Assembly (NCBI GenBank): GCA_002440885.1
Contig: DJVY01000064.1
Span: forward strand, 1 to 30,262
DNA length: 30,262 bases
Direction of reading: 5' to 3'
From: Bacteroidales bacterium UBA6244
GTDB taxonomy: Bacteria; Bacteroidota; Bacteroidia; Bacteroidales; F082
Shown here: positions 4,930 to 14,938 of the stretch, in pieces
Numbering within the stretch: position 1 is the stretch's first letter
Layout: each line of letters opens with the position of its first letter
Position numbers and translations under genes: made by a program
Notes under the pieces: generated by a model
The model's database searches: none
Told to the model about the DNA's origin: nothing
What the model saw: only the letters and a program-made list of their open reading frames with translations

Positions 4930-7002
4930 TCAAGCCAACCCCAAACCCATACTTAGCAGCTCGGCGATGTCGTAATTTTTAACAGACTCCTCCTTGTTCT
5001 TGTATTTAATGCCATCCGTCATCATGGTCATACAGAAGGGGCATGCGGTGGCAATAATATCGCAACCTGTCGACAGCGCTTCCTCAGTACGTTCGATAAA
5101 CACTTCTTTTTCACCTTTTTCAGCTTCCTTAAACATCTGCCCGCCTCCCGCGCCACAGCATAAGGCAAAGCTTTTATTCCGTGGCATTTCAATGTTTACC
5201 GATGAAATAGCCTTTAGCACCGATCGCGGAGCCTCGTATTCACCGTTGGCACGACCCAAGTAACAAGGATCGTGGAAAGTAATTTTTTTACCCGAAAGTT
5301 CGCCCTTATCGAGGGTAATTTTACCTGAATCGATGAGCTTTTGCAGGAAAACCGAGTGATGTTCCACGTCAAATTTTCCACCCAGATCCGGATACTCGTT
5401 TTTCAGGGTGTTGAAATCGTGGGGATCACAGGTAACGATTTTCTCAATTTCGTAACCTTTCAGGATTTCGATATTGGTAAGTGCCTGCATTTGAAACAGC
5501 ATTTCGTTGCCGGCACGACGGGCTACGTCGCCGCTATCGGATTCTTCAGTCCCCAGCACCGCATAATTCATATTCAGGTGGTTTAAAATCTTCACGAAGG
5601 AACGCATCACCTTTTTGTACCTGTCGTCGAAAGCGCCGGCAGAACCCACCCACAGGAGAAAATCAGGTTTTTCGGTTTTCGATGCCAGTAGAGGTACTTC
5701 CAGACCTTCTGCCCAAAGCATGCGATCTTGTGGCGAGAACTGCCACGGAGCTCCATTGTTTTCGATGTTGGCAAAAACACTGTTCAAACCCGAAGGAGCC
5801 TTCGATTCTTCCATCACCAGATAACGGCGCATATCTAGAATAATAGCCGGTTGATTGATGTTTACCGGACATTCCTGGGCACAGGCATTACATAAAGTAC
5901 AAGCCCAAAGTTCCTCCTCCGTTATGTAGTTAAAAAGCAGGGATTTACCATCGTTAAAATCAGAACCGTTTTTAATCAAATCAGGGCCAATCTCTTTCAT
6001 TCGGGCACGTGTATCCATCATGATTTTGCGGGGTGACAGCAATTTTCCGGTTATGTTGGCCGGACAAACCGATGTACATCGGCCACACTCCGTACACGAC
6101 AATGAATTCAGGTAGTTGATCCAGTTTAGGTCCTGCACATCCTTTACTCCAAAACGTTCGGGAGGCGCATCCGATTCACTCCCGGCAGCAAAAGCCGTTT
6201 CGGGGTTCATCATCAGTTTTACTTCCTTTGTAATGCTATCCATGTTTTCAACCGAACCTAAAGGAGTCAGCTTGCTGACAAACACATTAGGAACTGACAT
6301 AAACACGTGAAAATGTTTTGAATACGGAAGAATGTTGGCGAAAATAAAAATCAGCACAATGTGCGCCCACCAGTTGATTTCGTACCACAAATAGCTGTTG
6401 TCGGGCGACATGTTCATAAAAAACGAGGCCAAGCGTTCGCTTACAGGGTATATTCCAACAATCCCATCGCCAACGCGGTGTGCCCACGCCACATAGAAAG
6501 TGTTCATGCCAAGCAAAGTAACCATCAAAGCCAATATGATTGTCAACGCCAGGTTAGCATCAGCTTTCGACACCGGTTTCATTTCAGGACCGTAAAAGCG
6601 TTTGATGTGCATAAAAAGTCGTCTGAACAAAAAAGCCAAAATGGCCAGCGCAATAATTAGCGCAAACACATCGCCCGACGCCATGAGGAAATCGTAAACA
6701 GGCCCTAAAAAAGCAAAAATCTTCTCCGTTCCGGTGAGGCCATCGATCACCATTTCGATGCTACCGAATAAGATCAGGATAAACCCCCACCAAACCAACG
6801 CATGCATTAAGCCAACGACAGGTCGACGCAGGATCTTTTCCTGGAAAAGGGCTATTTTGGTTGTTATCCACAACCTTTTACATAAGTTACCCAGAGGTTT
6901 CTTTTTCGTAAACTCAAAGTAGCGGAAATACCGCATCATGGAATAGGCAAATACGACGAGGGTGATCAATAAAACGATCAAAAATATCAGTTGCTTTATC
7001 AT
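4930..7002 (-). CDS. membrane-bound Fe-S oxidoreductase, EMO/HdrD-like (putative ETF:menaquinone oxidoreductase)
   Basis: 690-aa protein. The N-terminal third is a NarI-like membrane domain with about six helices (roughly 4-24, 62-86, 105-127, 148-172, 208-226) and His67, His175, His214 and His230/232 as candidate b-heme ligands. The cytoplasmic part has two [4Fe-4S] motifs, C303/C306/C309/C313 and C368/C371/C374/C378, then CCG-type cysteines (C525; C580; C615-C616; C654/C657) as in HdrD and GlpC. Proteins of this architecture oxidise electron-transferring flavoprotein and reduce menaquinone in beta-oxidising anaerobes (EMO). Its place as last gene of a beta-oxidation operon supports this role for acyl-CoA dehydrogenase electrons. 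EtfA and EtfB must lie elsewhere. A GlpC or lactate-type role is less likely given the neighbours. Confidence 0.88.
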   Translation of the reverse strand: MIKQLIFLIVLLITLVVFAYSMMRYFRYFEFTKKKPLGNLCKRLWITTKIALFQEKILRRPVVGLMHALVWWGFILILFGSIEMVIDGLTGTEKIFAFLGPVYDFLMASGDVFALIIALAILAFLFRRLFMHIKRFYGPEMKPVSKADANLALTIILALMVTLLGMNTFYVAWAHRVGDGIVGIYPVSERLASFFMNMSPDNSYLWYEINWWAHIVLIFIFANILPYSKHFHVFMSVPNVFVSKLTPLGSVENMDSITKEVKLMMNPETAFAAGSESDAPPERFGVKDVQDLNWINYLNSLSCTECGRCTSVCPANITGKLLSPRKIMMDTRARMKEIGPDLIKNGSDFNDGKSLLFNYITEEELWACTLCNACAQECPVNINQPAIILDMRRYLVMEESKAPSGLNSVFANIENNGAPWQFSPQDRMLWAEGLEVPLLASKTEKPDFLLWVGSAGAFDDRYKKVMRSFVKILNHLNMNYAVLGTEESDSGDVARRAGNEMLFQMQALTNIEILKGYEIEKIVTCDPHDFNTLKNEYPDLGGKFDVEHHSVFLQKLIDSGKITLDKGELSGKKITFHDPCYLGRANGEYEAPRSVLKAISSVNIEMPRNKSFALCCGAGGGQMFKEAEKGEKEVFIERTEEALSTGCDIIATACPFCMTMMTDGIKYKNKEESVKNYDIAELLSMGLGLA

Positions 7003-7097
7003 AGTAGTTCTCTCGTTAGAAGGTCAAAAAAAAACATGCTGCAAGAATACAAATTATGTCACTAAGAATTAAACTAAATTCTGCTTTTTTGAGGGCG

Positions 7098-8924
7098 CTA
7101 ATCCACCCCATCCTCAGCAGGAGCGGGGTTATCAGGCAAACCCAGAAGTCCTGACTCTTCGGTATACCCATAAAGTCTGTCAAGTTTTACGCGGTATTTT
7201 TCCTTCAGGAACTTACGTTTAACTTTCAAAGTAGGCGATAATTCACCCGTTTCGGGAGTCCAGTCGGCACAGGTAAGTTCAAACTTTTTAATCTGACGGT
7301 GATTGCCCAGACCCTTATTGATTGTATCTACTTCCTGCTGAAAGCGATCAATAACTTCGGGGCGTTGGATTAAATCCATGTTATCGCGGAACTTAATTCC
7401 ATGCTTATGACACCAACCATGCAGAAAATGAAACGCCGGACAAATGATGGCAGCGGCATATTTTTCGCCCTCGCCTACCACCATAATTTGTTCGATAAAA
7501 GACGATTCTTTAAACAAGTTCTCAATAATTTGTGGTGCTACATATTTACCTGTACTCAGTTTAAATATTTCCTTTTTGCGGTCGGTAATTTTCAGGATAT
7601 TGTGCTCAAGCAACACCCCGATATCGCCCGTGTGAAACCACCCATCGTCATCTATTACTTCGTTGGTGAGTGTTTTGGCTTTGTAATAACCCAGCATCAG
7701 GTTTGGTCCTTTCATCAGTATTTCACCATCATCGGCAATTTTTACCTGAACATTTTCCAGAACCGGCCCAACCGTTCCGAATTTCATGTAAGGATAATGC
7801 TCCTGGTTGACGCTAATTACAGGTGATGTCTCGGTAAGGCCATATCCTTCCATAATCGGAATTCCAGCCCCGTTAAAAACCCGTGCCAACCGTTCCTGCA
7901 AGGCAGCACCTCCTGAAATAATCACCCTGATATTGCCACCCAGAGCCTCACGCCATTTTGAATAGATTAATTTATCGGCGATTGACCGCTGCATCTCATA
8001 AAACGATCCGTTAGCCCGGTTTAATTCATATTTCAAGCCCAAATCCACTGCCCAGAAAAAGAGAGATTTTTTTACGCCCTTCAGCTCTTTGCCTTTTAGA
8101 ATCAACTTATCGTACAATTTTTCGATAACCCGTGGCACGCTGGTGAATCCATGCGGATGTACTTCGCGCAGGTTATCGCCAATGGTATCAATACTTTCGG
8201 CATAATAAACAGAAGCCCCCTTGTACTGAATCAGGTAGTTGACCATACGTTCGAGCACATGGCATAACGGCAGGAAACTTAAAAAACGGTGGGTGTGATC
8301 GATGGGAAGCAGGTTGGTAGTGCCATGCACATTTGATATAAAATTCCGGTGACTAAGCATTACCCCTTTGCTGCGGCCTGTCGTACCAGAGGTGTAAATG
8401 ATGGACATCAGATCATCTTCATGGATGCTATTTTTTATCTCCTCCAGTTTATCAGGGTTTTGATTGGCAACGCCGAGTTTAAGGATCTTATCCCAATTGG
8501 CTGCATTTGGCACCTGATCGATGGTATAAAACTCACTAATTCCGGCAGCTTTTACCAAAGGAGCAAGCTTTTCGTAATAAGCAACAGAAGAAACCAACAC
8601 CATTTTAGCATCAGAATGTCGCAGGATATGCTCATACTCCACTTCACCGATATTCGGATATACTGGCACGTGCACCACACCAACCTGACTCATGCCCATG
8701 TCGATAAAATTCCATTCAGGTCGGTTATTGCTGATGGTCACAATTTTATCTCCTTTGGTAAACCCGAGAGCCAGCAAACCGTAACTAAACGTATCAGTCA
8801 TGTTTTTATACTCTTCGGTAGAAAATTTTTCCCATTTCCCATTTCTTTTGATGGCCAGGGCATCACTTTTCGGGTATTTTTCGAGAAGCTGCGTAATGAT
8901 GTCGAAAGTTCGAAGGACGTTCAT
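7098..8924 (-). CDS. fadD: long-chain fatty acid--CoA ligase (AMP-forming)
   Basis: 608-aa adenylate-forming enzyme that activates fatty acids to acyl-CoA using ATP. The P-loop YTSGTTGRSKG is at 177-187, the A5 motif YGLTETSP at 361-368, the A7 region WFHTGDIG near 429-436, and the hinge DRKKEIFKLSTGKYVAP from about 448, matching the long-chain (FACS/LACS15-like) subfamily of about 600 aa. No signal peptide is seen; it is probably cytoplasmic or peripheral to the inner membrane, where it may trap incoming fatty acids. It lies 28 bp downstream of the DUF4442 gene and 95 bp upstream of the EMO gene. It supplies the substrate for the operon. The family is certain; chain length is inferred from subfamily motifs only. 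Confidence 0.93.
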   Translation of the reverse strand: MNVLRTFDIITQLLEKYPKSDALAIKRNGKWEKFSTEEYKNMTDTFSYGLLALGFTKGDKIVTISNNRPEWNFIDMGMSQVGVVHVPVYPNIGEVEYEHILRHSDAKMVLVSSVAYYEKLAPLVKAAGISEFYTIDQVPNAANWDKILKLGVANQNPDKLEEIKNSIHEDDLMSIIYTSGTTGRSKGVMLSHRNFISNVHGTTNLLPIDHTHRFLSFLPLCHVLERMVNYLIQYKGASVYYAESIDTIGDNLREVHPHGFTSVPRVIEKLYDKLILKGKELKGVKKSLFFWAVDLGLKYELNRANGSFYEMQRSIADKLIYSKWREALGGNIRVIISGGAALQERLARVFNGAGIPIMEGYGLTETSPVISVNQEHYPYMKFGTVGPVLENVQVKIADDGEILMKGPNLMLGYYKAKTLTNEVIDDDGWFHTGDIGVLLEHNILKITDRKKEIFKLSTGKYVAPQIIENLFKESSFIEQIMVVGEGEKYAAAIICPAFHFLHGWCHKHGIKFRDNMDLIQRPEVIDRFQQEVDTINKGLGNHRQIKKFELTCADWTPETGELSPTLKVKRKFLKEKYRVKLDRLYGYTEESGLLGLPDNPAPAEDGVD

Positions 8925-8952
8925 GTGAGTAAATTATTTAGTTGAACATAGA

Positions 8953-9432
8953 TTATTTGGGTTTAAAAGTCCAGGTAAACCAGAATTTGGCTACAATGTC
9001 TCCACTCGAGTCAATACCTGACGAATACACTTCGCTGGTTTTTCCGGTATTTTCAGAAATACTATCGGCGATGGTTTTTTCGAGCACATCGCCCTGATCG
9101 CAGGTAAACACGATACGTGACTTTGCCTTTTTCAGAAATTCAGCCCGCATGCCCAGCACCAGCATTGATACCGGCTTTCCACTTTTTTCGACATGCGACA
9201 AGGCCAGAATTCCCGTCGAAAGCTCAGCTGCCATGCTTAATGCCGCGAAATAAATGGAGCGAAATGGGTTTTTAGTCAGGTAGTTATACGGAAGCGAAAC
9301 AGCCGATCTATGGCCATCCATATGATCAATACTAAGTTGGGCCAGAAAAGCCAGCGGCAATTTACTGAGCATGAAAATTTTCATTTTCAAGCGGTTATTT
9401 GCCAATCTTTCAAATTTAGTGGGGCTCATCAT
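8953..9432 (-). CDS. DUF4442 hotdog-fold protein, putative acyl-CoA thioesterase
   Basis: 159-aa protein with the features of the DUF4442/YiiD-C-like hotdog family: an N-terminal helix, the segment NPFRSIYFAALSMAAELSTG (about residues 55-75, the central hotdog helix), and C-terminal strands ending in FWFTWTFKPK. Hotdog proteins of this kind include acyl-CoA thioesterases. In this operon the product could release CoA from dead-end or excess acyl-CoA, keeping beta-oxidation supplied with free CoA. The ATG at 9432 is followed directly by a second ATG (9429), which may be the real start. The 60-bp gap upstream contains a hairpin. The fold call is fairly firm; catalysis is inferred from context. 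Confidence 0.75.
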   Translation of the reverse strand: MMSPTKFERLANNRLKMKIFMLSKLPLAFLAQLSIDHMDGHRSAVSLPYNYLTKNPFRSIYFAALSMAAELSTGILALSHVEKSGKPVSMLVLGMRAEFLKKAKSRIVFTCDQGDVLEKTIADSISENTGKTSEVYSSGIDSSGDIVAKFWFTWTFKPK

Positions 9433-9452
9433 AATGACATGGCAAGGATTAA

Positions 9453-9478
9453 TCCGGAATGCCCAAAGGCACTCCGGA
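9453..9478 (-). other. intercistronic hairpin between acyl-CoA dehydrogenase and DUF4442 genes
   Basis: TCCGG(A) (9453-9458) and TCCGGA (9473-9478) pair, with an inner GCC/GGC stem around the loop CAAA. The stem is interrupted by a symmetrical internal loop. No U-tract follows on the minus strand, so termination is unlikely to be complete. A role in RNA processing or in lowering expression of the distal genes (DUF4442, fadD, EMO) is possible. Confidence 0.5.
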
Positions 9479-9492
9479 AATTGTTTAACATA

Positions 9493-11277
9493 TTAAAAGG
9501 CATATTGGTTTTTGTCGATCATAAAATCAGCAATCCGGCGACGTGCGGCAATTGAGTTCACGTTGGCCGATTTGGTGAACCGTTTCATTCCCATCAGCAT
9601 CCCCTGATGTTCATCACCTGATGCAAAAGCATTTACGGCATCCACACCTGATTTATTGATTCTTCCGGCGAAATCGTAAAACAGCACATCCGTCATGTCC
9701 TTAAACAGGCTGAGCTTGTCGTCGGACAGGGTCTTGCTAAGTTTCTCTGTTCTGAGCAGCGACGATTCGGCTGCATAAGTATACATAATCATATCGGCCA
9801 GGGCGATTAAAATCTCCTGCTCATCGGCAAATTTATCCATGTATTTCTGAATAGCTGCTCCGGCCACCATGAGGATAGCTTTTTTGAAATTCACTACCAT
9901 TTTCCTTTTGGCTTCGAAATAATCGCTGGTAACAGAGCCAAAATCGGGTATCGACATGAGTTCTGCGGCAACGGCCTTGGCAGGAGAAAGCAAGTCGAGT
10001 TCACCTTTCATCGCCCGTTTAAGCAATTCACCTACTATCACCATCCGGTTAATTTCGTTGGTACCTTCAAAAATGCGGTTGATACGCGAGTCGCGGTAAG
10101 CACGTTCTACAACCGTTTCGGCCGAATAGCCCATACCGCCGTAAATCTGAACAGCTTCATCGGTTACATAATCCAGCACCTCTGAACCAAAAACCTTGGC
10201 AATACTTGCTTCGATGGCGTACTGACGAATTCCTTCCACCGTAGCTTTTCCTTTGTCCATACCTTGTTCCATCAGGTGTTGGATGGCATCTTCGATGTTC
10301 TGGCTTGCACGATAGGTGAGCGATTCGGAAGAAAAAGTGCGGATGGCCATTTCGCCCAATTTCCATTTTATTGCACCAAAAGTCGAGATAAACGTCCCGA
10401 ACTGTTTACGCTCATTGGCATAATGCAAAGCATGATCAATGGTACTCTTACAAGCACCCACCGCAGCGCCTGACAGCTTTATACGACCCAGGTTGAGGAT
10501 GTTCAGCGCGATTTTAAATCCGCCGTTGCGCTCACCAAGCAGGTTATCAGCCGGAATCACGGCATTATCGAAATACACCTGAACTGTCGATGACCCCTTG
10601 ATGCCCATTTTTTCCTCTTCAGCACCGATGGTGATTCCCGGCGTACTGGCTTCCACGATAAAAGCACTCAGGTTTTTATCGTCGCCAATTTTGGCAAACA
10701 CGATAAACAAATCGGCGATTCCTCCATTGGTAATCCAAATTTTAACCCCGTTGAGGGTGTAGGTAGTTCCATCTTCGCTCAGAATGGCTTTTGTTTTCCC
10801 CGAGTTGGGATCAGAGCCTGCCTCAGCTTCGGTAAGGCAATAAGCACCAATAAACTCACCTGAAGCAAGCAAGGGGAGGTATTTTTTCTTTTGATCTTCA
10901 GTACCGTAATAAAGTATTGGCAGCGTGCCTATCCCGGTGTGTGCCGAATAAGCCACAGCAAAGCTGAACCCTTTTCCCATCTCTTCAACGGTAAGCATCG
11001 AGGTAACAAAGTTTTGGCCGAACCCCTCGTACTCTTCGGGTACAGAAATACCCAACAGACCAAGCTGTCCGGCTTCTTTGAGCAATTTGGAGAGCAGAGC
11101 ACGGTCGTGTTTTTCAAGTTGCTCAATTTGAGGCAACACCTGGGTTTCGTTAAACTCCTTACAGCTCTGAGCAATCATACGCTGTTCCTCATTAAATTCT
11201 TCAGGGATGAACACATCCTGCGATTGGGTTTCCTTTATCAGGAATTCACCTCCGTTTAGCGATTTTTTTTCTGACAT
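9493..11277 (-). CDS. fadE: acyl-CoA dehydrogenase, VLCAD/FadE-like with C-terminal extension
   Basis: 594-aa FAD enzyme for the first oxidation step of beta-oxidation, passing electrons to ETF. The N-terminal helical domain precedes the FAD/substrate signature CLTEAEAGSDPNSG at about 147-160. The substrate-binding and C-terminal helical domains follow, with YGGMGYSAETVVERAYRDSR and the catalytic base Glu404 in RIFEGTNEINR. Beyond residue 430 is an extra domain of about 160 aa, as in VLCAD/ACAD9 and Bacillus FadE; this is why it is longer than the usual 380 aa. A long-chain preference is inferred from that subfamily. It lies 35 bp downstream of the thiolase gene. The order 3-HCDH/ECH, thiolase, ACAD is the same as in the Bacillus fadNAE operon. 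Confidence 0.93.
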   Translation of the reverse strand: MSEKKSLNGGEFLIKETQSQDVFIPEEFNEEQRMIAQSCKEFNETQVLPQIEQLEKHDRALLSKLLKEAGQLGLLGISVPEEYEGFGQNFVTSMLTVEEMGKGFSFAVAYSAHTGIGTLPILYYGTEDQKKKYLPLLASGEFIGAYCLTEAEAGSDPNSGKTKAILSEDGTTYTLNGVKIWITNGGIADLFIVFAKIGDDKNLSAFIVEASTPGITIGAEEEKMGIKGSSTVQVYFDNAVIPADNLLGERNGGFKIALNILNLGRIKLSGAAVGACKSTIDHALHYANERKQFGTFISTFGAIKWKLGEMAIRTFSSESLTYRASQNIEDAIQHLMEQGMDKGKATVEGIRQYAIEASIAKVFGSEVLDYVTDEAVQIYGGMGYSAETVVERAYRDSRINRIFEGTNEINRMVIVGELLKRAMKGELDLLSPAKAVAAELMSIPDFGSVTSDYFEAKRKMVVNFKKAILMVAGAAIQKYMDKFADEQEILIALADMIMYTYAAESSLLRTEKLSKTLSDDKLSLFKDMTDVLFYDFAGRINKSGVDAVNAFASGDEHQGMLMGMKRFTKSANVNSIAARRRIADFMIDKNQYAF

Positions 11278-11312
11278 GTGATGATAGTTTTACGTTTATC
11301 TGATTCGTTGAT

Positions 11313-12485
11313 TTAAAGCATTTCATAAATTCCGGCAGCTCCCTGACCTGTGCCAATACACATGGTTACCATGCCGTATTTTCCACCGGTACGCAGCAAC
11401 TCGTGCATCAGTTGCACGGTGAGTTTTGCGCCTGTAGCACCCAGAGGATGGCCTAGGGCAATAGCCCCGCCATTGACATTAACGCGACTCGGGTCGATAT
11501 TAAGTGTCCGGACAACGGCAAGCGATTGCGAAGCAAAGGCTTCGTTTAGCTCAATCATGTCGATTTGATTCAGGTTCATTCCGGCATGTTTTAGCACTTT
11601 CGGAATGGCTTCTATAGGACCGACACCCATTTTGTATGGTTCAACACCGGCCACCTGATAGTCGACAAGCCGTGCTATGGGTTTGAGGTTAAACTGCTTG
11701 AGGATCTTTTCAGAAACCACCAAAACGAAGGCCGCACCGTCAGACATTTGGGATGAATTTCCAGCAGTAGAAAGTCCATCGGCAGCAAAAGCCGGACGTA
11801 GTTTTGCCAGTCCGTCAAGTGTTGTGCCGCGCCGTGGTCCTTCATCGGTATCAAATACCTTTTCGGTGGAAACAAGTTTATCATTTACTACCTTGTTCTC
11901 TTTGATGACGTAGGGCACGATTTCCTTTTTAAACTTTCCGGCATCGATGGCAGCGAGAGCCTTTTCAACAGAATCTACGGCAAAGGCATCCTGATCGTGG
12001 CGGCTGATTTGATATTCTTTCGACACCATTTCGCTGGTCAGTCCCATGCTCAAATACCATTTTGGGAAATTTTTGGCTACCTCAGGATTTGGAACCTGAC
12101 GCCAGCCTCCCATCGAGATCATCGACATGGTTTCAGCGCCACCGGCCACAATGATGTCGGCAATGCCGGCACTAATTTTCGCCGAAGCGATGGCGATAGA
12201 CTCGATGCCCGAGGCACAATACCTGTTGATGGTAGATCCGGGCACCTCAACAGTATCCATCGACATAAGCGAGAGCATACGCCCCATGTTAAACCCGGTT
12301 TCAGCTTCCGGAAAAGCATTCCCTACCACCACATCATCGATGAGGGTATGAGGAATCTGAGGGAAATCAGAGAGCAAATGCCTGATGACCGCTGCTGCGA
12401 TATCGTCGGGGCGGGTAAAACGAAAACTGCCACGGGGGGCTTTCCCGATAGCCGACCGATAACCTCCTACTATATATGCATTCAT
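11313..12485 (-). CDS. fadA: acetyl-CoA C-acyltransferase (thiolase)
   Basis: 390-aa thiolase for the last step of beta-oxidation, thiolytic cleavage of 3-ketoacyl-CoA. The nucleophile Cys90 lies in NRYCASGIE, His346 in GGAIALGHPLGATGA, and the second catalytic Cys376 in MCIGTGQGA. Length and motifs are those of FadA/thiolase I-II. It is placed between the multifunctional FadN-type enzyme (32-bp gap) and the acyl-CoA dehydrogenase (35-bp gap). Within this operon a degradative role is more likely than biosynthetic acetoacetyl-CoA formation. There are no missing catalytic residues. Confidence 0.94.
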   Translation of the reverse strand: MNAYIVGGYRSAIGKAPRGSFRFTRPDDIAAAVIRHLLSDFPQIPHTLIDDVVVGNAFPEAETGFNMGRMLSLMSMDTVEVPGSTINRYCASGIESIAIASAKISAGIADIIVAGGAETMSMISMGGWRQVPNPEVAKNFPKWYLSMGLTSEMVSKEYQISRHDQDAFAVDSVEKALAAIDAGKFKKEIVPYVIKENKVVNDKLVSTEKVFDTDEGPRRGTTLDGLAKLRPAFAADGLSTAGNSSQMSDGAAFVLVVSEKILKQFNLKPIARLVDYQVAGVEPYKMGVGPIEAIPKVLKHAGMNLNQIDMIELNEAFASQSLAVVRTLNIDPSRVNVNGGAIALGHPLGATGAKLTVQLMHELLRTGGKYGMVTMCIGTGQGAAGIYEML

Positions 12486-12517
12486 ATTATTACGTTTTTC
12501 TGGTTTGTGATTATAGA

Positions 12518-14920
12518 TTAATTTCTCAGAATTTTACCGGATGAAATCAGGCTTTGAATTCGTTCGAGCGTCTTGCGCTGCATGCAAAGTTCCATAAATG
12601 CCTTTCTTTCAAGGTTGAGCAGGTATTGCTCCGACACCTCCGTCATGGCTTCAGAAACCTCACCACCGGCCAAAACCATTCCCAGTTTTTCGGCAATGAG
12701 CCTGTCGTGCTCACTCATGTAATTGGCTGTTGTAAACCCATCGGCTCCAACATAAACCAAACCAAGAGCCTCTTTTCCAAGGACTTTAATATCGGTACGC
12801 GGCACGGGGTTGGTATACCCTTTGTCGGCCAGAGTCAAAGCCGCTTTTTTGGCATAGGCCAGTTGATGGGCGCGGCTCACGATGACCTCATCGATGCCAG
12901 GGCGCAAGTAACCCAGATCGAAGGCCTCATAAGCTGATGTTGACACTTTGGCCTGTCCTATACTTAAATACCTGTTCAGGAAGGCATTGGTGCGGATATC
13001 ACCTTCTTTCAACTCATCCGAAAGGCGGAGAGCAAATTCTTTGGTTCCTCCGCCACCCGGAATCAAACCAACCCCAAATTCAACCAAACCCATGTAAGTT
13101 TCGGCATGGGCCACTACCTTATCGCTGTGCATACACACCTCGCAGCCGCCACCCAAGGCCATGCCATGAGGAGCTGCTACCACCGGGATGGAGGAATAAC
13201 GCAGGCGCATGGTAGTTTTTTGAAACCACTGCACTGCCATGTCAAGTTCTTCAAATTCCTGCTCAACAGCCAGCATGTATATCATGCCCACATTGGCTCC
13301 GGCACTAAAATGCTCTCCTTCGTTGGAAATAACCAGGGCTTTGTAATCGGCTTCAGCCATATCCAAGGCCTTGTTCAAACCTTCGAGCACACCTTGTCCA
13401 ATGGTATTCATTTTGGTATGAAACTCAATATTGAGGACTCCGTCGCCCAGATCGAAAATGGTGGTATCGGTATTTTGCCATAACACGTTCGAAGCCCTTA
13501 ATAGCTCAAGCGACAACAAAGACTCCTGACCCGGGATTTCCACATAAGTCTTGGAAGGAATATCATAGTAGAATTTTTTTCCATCCTTAATGGAATAAAA
13601 GGCAGTAATACCGGCATCCAGCATATCGTAAACCCATTGCGCCGGTTTTTTTCCCGCCTCTTCCATGGCCTTAACGGTGGCCACTACGCCTACCGCATCC
13701 CATGTTTGAAAAGGCCCAAGTTTCCAGCCAAATCCGGCATTCATGGCGTCGTCTACCTTAAACAGGTGATCGGTAATTTCGGGAATACGATTCGACACAA
13801 ATTGAAACAAGCTATAAAATGAGCTACGGTAAAATTCGCCTGCTTTGCCTTTATCGGCCATAAATACCGGCATCCGCTCCCGTACATCGTCCATGCCTTT
13901 TGTTTTTTCAAAAACAGAAAACCTGGGTTTTGGCGCTTCCACATAATCCATAGAAGAAAAATCGAGGGTAAGGAATTTTTTCTGGCCATCTTCCTCTACT
14001 TTTTTAAAGAAACCCTGTTTGGTTTTCGATCCCAGCCACTTGTTGTCGAGCATGGTTTGCAGGTAAGCCGGAATTTTAAACGCCTCGTTCGACTCATCAT
14101 CTGTGGTTTCGCGGATGTTGTTGGCCACATGCACCAGGGTATCCAGACCTACGATGTCAGCCGTTCGGAAGGTAGCCGATTTAGCTCGTCCGATAACCGG
14201 ACCGGTTAGTTTATCAATGTCTGGGATGGAAAGGCCGGTTTGTTCAACGTTGTTAAACAATTCCATGATCGAGAACGTACCCACGCGGTTGGCGATGAAA
14301 GCTGTTGTATCCTTTGCCAGCACAGGTGTTTTGCCCAAAAAGCGGCTGGCATAGTCGGTTAAAAACGCGAGCACCTCAGGAGTGGTTTTGCTTGTAGGAA
14401 TAATCTCGAAAAGCTGCAAATACCTTGGCGGATTAAAGAAATGGGTTCCACAAAAATGCTTTTGGAAATCCTCGCTACGGCCATCAATCATTTTCTCGAC
14501 AGAAATTCCTGATGTGTTGGTGGTGATCAGCGAGCAAGGTTTTCTGTACTTTTCTACCTTTTCGAACACCTGCTGTTTGATATCCAGCCGTTCAATCACC
14601 ACTTCGATTACCCAGTCGCAGTCAGCAATTTTCGACAAGTCGTCATCAAAGTTGCCTGTTTTAATGCGGTTGGCAAACGCTTGTTTATAAATAGGTGATG
14701 GTTTGGATTTCAAGGCTGCCGTCAGCGCGTCGTTTACCAATCGGTTTCTGACCACTTTATCATTCAACGACAACCCTTTGGCTGCCTCGGCAGGGGTTAG
14801 TTCGCGGGGGACAATGTCGAGAAGCAACACATCAGCACCGATGTTAGCAAAATGACAAGCGATTCCCGAACCCATAACACCCGATCCGAGCACCGCCACT
14901 TTTTTAATTCTACGTATCAT
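12518..14920 (-). CDS. fadN: 3-hydroxyacyl-CoA dehydrogenase / enoyl-CoA hydratase fusion (FadN type)
   Basis: 800-aa bifunctional enzyme carrying out hydration of enoyl-CoA and NAD-dependent oxidation of 3-hydroxyacyl-CoA. The dehydrogenase comes first: Rossmann motif GSGVMGSG at 12-19, catalytic His160 in GTHFFNPPRYLQLFE, and two C-terminal HCDH domains to about residue 460. The hydratase/isomerase domain is at about 490-680: oxyanion-hole region HFSAGANV near 537, then Glu594 (GGGCEV) and Glu614 (LVEFG), 20 residues apart as in crotonase Glu144/Glu164. The HCDH-then-ECH order is that of Bacillus FadN, the reverse of E. coli FadB. A helical tail ends the protein. It starts 18 bp after the marR stop. 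Confidence 0.93.
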   Translation of the reverse strand: MIRRIKKVAVLGSGVMGSGIACHFANIGADVLLLDIVPRELTPAEAAKGLSLNDKVVRNRLVNDALTAALKSKPSPIYKQAFANRIKTGNFDDDLSKIADCDWVIEVVIERLDIKQQVFEKVEKYRKPCSLITTNTSGISVEKMIDGRSEDFQKHFCGTHFFNPPRYLQLFEIIPTSKTTPEVLAFLTDYASRFLGKTPVLAKDTTAFIANRVGTFSIMELFNNVEQTGLSIPDIDKLTGPVIGRAKSATFRTADIVGLDTLVHVANNIRETTDDESNEAFKIPAYLQTMLDNKWLGSKTKQGFFKKVEEDGQKKFLTLDFSSMDYVEAPKPRFSVFEKTKGMDDVRERMPVFMADKGKAGEFYRSSFYSLFQFVSNRIPEITDHLFKVDDAMNAGFGWKLGPFQTWDAVGVVATVKAMEEAGKKPAQWVYDMLDAGITAFYSIKDGKKFYYDIPSKTYVEIPGQESLLSLELLRASNVLWQNTDTTIFDLGDGVLNIEFHTKMNTIGQGVLEGLNKALDMAEADYKALVISNEGEHFSAGANVGMIYMLAVEQEFEELDMAVQWFQKTTMRLRYSSIPVVAAPHGMALGGGCEVCMHSDKVVAHAETYMGLVEFGVGLIPGGGGTKEFALRLSDELKEGDIRTNAFLNRYLSIGQAKVSTSAYEAFDLGYLRPGIDEVIVSRAHQLAYAKKAALTLADKGYTNPVPRTDIKVLGKEALGLVYVGADGFTTANYMSEHDRLIAEKLGMVLAGGEVSEAMTEVSEQYLLNLERKAFMELCMQRKTLERIQSLISSGKILRN

Positions 14921-14938
14921 ATAAATAGGTTTAAAACA

